From contig JAEXYA010000063.1 of assembly GCA_023451825.1 (NCBI GenBank), positions 1-23,827 of the forward strand: 23,827 nucleotides of DNA, given 5' to 3'. Source of the DNA: Pseudomonadota bacterium (GTDB taxonomy: Bacteria; Pseudomonadota; Alphaproteobacteria; Rhizobiales; Xanthobacteraceae). The notes under the pieces are model-generated. The model made no database searches. It was not told where the DNA came from and saw only the letters and a list, made by a program, of their open reading frames with translations. Positions 22,509 through 23,827 of this stretch are shown piece by piece. Position 1 is the first letter of the stretch. The number at the start of each line of letters is the position of its first letter. Position numbers and translations under genes: made by a program.

Positions 22509-23681
22509 ATGATCCCGAACGCCCAACACATGTTCAACTTCGATCTCGGTGAGACCGCGGAAGCGATCCGCGAAACGGTGCGTGATTTCGCCCAGAACGA
22601 GATCGCGCCGCGTGCTGATTCTATCGACAAGAACAATCAGTTTCCCATCGATCTCTGGCCGAAGCTCGGTGAGCTCGGCCTGCATGGCATCACGGTCGAA
22701 GAAGAATATGGCGGGGCAGGGCTCGGCTATCTCGAACACGTCATCGCCATGGAGGAAGTGTCGCGCGCATCCGCCTCAGTCGGCTTGTCCTATGGCGCGC
22801 ATTCCAATCTCTGCATCAACCAGATGCGCCGAAACGGCAACGAGGCACAGAAGCGGAAGTATCTGCCGGGCCTGATCTCCGGTGCGCATGTGGGCTCGCT
22901 GGCGATGTCTGAACCGGGCGCCGGTTCGGACGTGGTGTCGATGAAGACCCGCGCCGACAAGAAGGGCGACCGCTACATCCTCAATGGCAGCAAGATGTGG
23001 ATCACCAATGGTCCGGTGGCGGAGACGCTGATCGTCTATGCCAAGACCGATCCCAATGGCGGCCCGCGCGGCATCACGGCCTTCATCATCGAGAAGGGGA
23101 TGAAGGGATTTTCGACGGCGCAAAAGCTCGACAAGCTCGGCATGCGCGGTTCGGATACCTGCGAACTCGTCTTCGAGGATTGCGAAGTGCCGGAAGAGAA
23201 TGTGCTCGGCGCCGTCGGCAAGGGCGTCAACATCCTGATGTCCGGCCTCGACTATGAGCGCGCGGTGCTGTCGGGCGGTCCGCTCGGCATCATGCAGGCC
23301 TGCATGGATGTGGTGCTGCCTTATGTGCATGAGCGCAAGCAGTTCGGCGAGCCGATCGGCAATTTCCAGCTCGTGCAGGGCAAGGTCGCCGATATGTATG
23401 TGACGATGAACGCCTCGCGCGCTTACGTCTATGCAGTGGCAAAAGCCTGCGACCGCGGCGAGACCACGCGCGAGGATGCCGCGGGTGCGATCCTGTACTC
23501 CGCCGAACGCGCCACGCAATGCGCGCTGGATGCGATCCAGCTGCTCGGCGGTAACGGCTATATCAACGACTATCCGACCGGACGTCTGTTGCGCGATGCC
23601 AAGCTGTACGAGATCGGCGCGGGCACGAGCGAGATCAGGCGCATGCTGATCGGGCGGGAGTTGTTTGCGAAGAGCGGTTAG
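22509..23681 (+). CDS. ivd: Isovaleryl-CoA dehydrogenase
   Basis: 390 residues. It oxidises isovaleryl-CoA to 3-methylcrotonyl-CoA in leucine (and isoprenoid) breakdown, passing electrons from FAD to ETF. Marks: MSEPGAGSDVVSMKT (133-147), KMWITNGPVAETLIVYAKT (162-180), the isovaleryl-type catalytic E250 in GLDYERAVLSGGPLG, HERKQFGEPIGNFQLVQGK in the next helix, and the C-terminal EIGAGTSEIRRMLIGRELF, where the usual EGT is GAGT as in this subfamily. GGAGG 7 bases before the ATG fixes the start; a GTG six codons upstream is rejected. The leucine partners (methylcrotonyl-CoA carboxylase, HMG-CoA lyase) usually follow ivd and may lie beyond the window. It is divergent from the CYP153 cluster, so a shared regulator is possible. 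Confidence 0.95.
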   Translation: MIPNAQHMFNFDLGETAEAIRETVRDFAQNEIAPRADSIDKNNQFPIDLWPKLGELGLHGITVEEEYGGAGLGYLEHVIAMEEVSRASASVGLSYGAHSNLCINQMRRNGNEAQKRKYLPGLISGAHVGSLAMSEPGAGSDVVSMKTRADKKGDRYILNGSKMWITNGPVAETLIVYAKTDPNGGPRGITAFIIEKGMKGFSTAQKLDKLGMRGSDTCELVFEDCEVPEENVLGAVGKGVNILMSGLDYERAVLSGGPLGIMQACMDVVLPYVHERKQFGEPIGNFQLVQGKVADMYVTMNASRAYVYAVAKACDRGETTREDAAGAILYSAERATQCALDAIQLLGGNGYINDYPTGRLLRDAKLYEIGAGTSEIRRMLIGRELFAKSG

Positions 23682-23698
23682 GGGCGACGTCGCTAGTG

Positions 23699-23827
23699 GT
23701 CTCCCTCGCCGGAGCGCAGCGAATGGGGAGGGTGGCGCGTAGCGCCGGGTGGGGTGCTTCCCCAAACTCTGACGTCACGTGGGGATAGACCCCACCCGTC
23801 TTGAAGCTCGCTGAACGCTCGCTTCAA
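23699..23827. repeat. Long modular palindrome, copy 3 of 3, cut by the window edge
   Basis: It starts with gtctccctcgccggagcgcag about 18 bases after the ivd stop. It then carries ggggagggtggcgcgtagcg, gggtggggtgcttcccc and a core ctctgacgtcacgtggggat, followed by the complementary ccccacccg arm. The right side (gaagctcgctgaacgctcgcttc) is the inverse of a stem found on the left side of copy 2. The far arm lies beyond the window. It probably ends the ivd transcript. Confidence 0.85.

Noticed and set aside
1..23827. CRISPR array, prophage, transposon or defence island
   Set aside because: No regularly spaced direct repeats, integrase, transposase or known defence domains were seen. The repeats found are inverted and intergenic.

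Overview
The window looks like a chromosomal segment of an alphaproteobacterium of the Bradyrhizobium/Rhodopseudomonas/Afipia group (Nitrobacteraceae). The reasons are high GC content with strong third-position bias, the families present (ycjX-ycjF pair, CYP153 P450s, CaiB/BaiF CoA-transferase), and several families of long GC-rich intergenic palindromes that I recognise from that group. This assignment is by recognition only; no search was run. I see no rRNA, tRNA, CRISPR array, transposase or phage gene.

Left part (1-5000, all minus strand): a cold-shock protein, a small secreted His-rich protein with a clear terminator, a membrane class III adenylate cyclase that joins a His-rich six-helix anchor to a [2Fe-2S] ferredoxin domain and a catalytic domain, and a HAMP-containing chemoreceptor with its own terminator. 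Middle-left (5300-10400): a GT39/ArnT-type membrane glycosyltransferase (+), the translationally coupled ycjX-ycjF pair (-), and a hemolysin III/PAQR-type membrane protein (+). Middle (10500-16230): a short-chain dehydrogenase (+), then, facing it, a two-gene minus-strand unit of a benzoylformate-decarboxylase-type ThDP enzyme and a cytoplasmic DMSO-reductase-family molybdoenzyme, then a small uncharacterised protein.

Right part (16388-22296, all minus strand): a lipid/hydrocarbon catabolic cluster. Transcription would run through two tandem CYP153 alkane-hydroxylase-type P450s, an unusual acyl-CoA dehydrogenase, a CaiB/BaiF CoA-transferase and a FAS1-like/MaoC-type hydratase. Divergent from it is isovaleryl-CoA dehydrogenase (+). 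A plausible joint role is terminal hydroxylation of a hydrocarbon or isoprenoid chain, followed (after oxidation to the acid by enzymes not in this window) by CoA activation, dehydrogenation and hydration. The P450 redox partners (ferredoxin and its reductase) are not in the window.

At least five families of intergenic palindromic repeats separate the genes. One family occurs three times and shows interchangeable stem modules. I did not find a clear previously undescribed multi-gene system. The best leads are the redox-type cyclase, the catabolic cluster with a non-canonical acyl-CoA dehydrogenase, the decarboxylase-molybdoenzyme pair and the modular repeat family.
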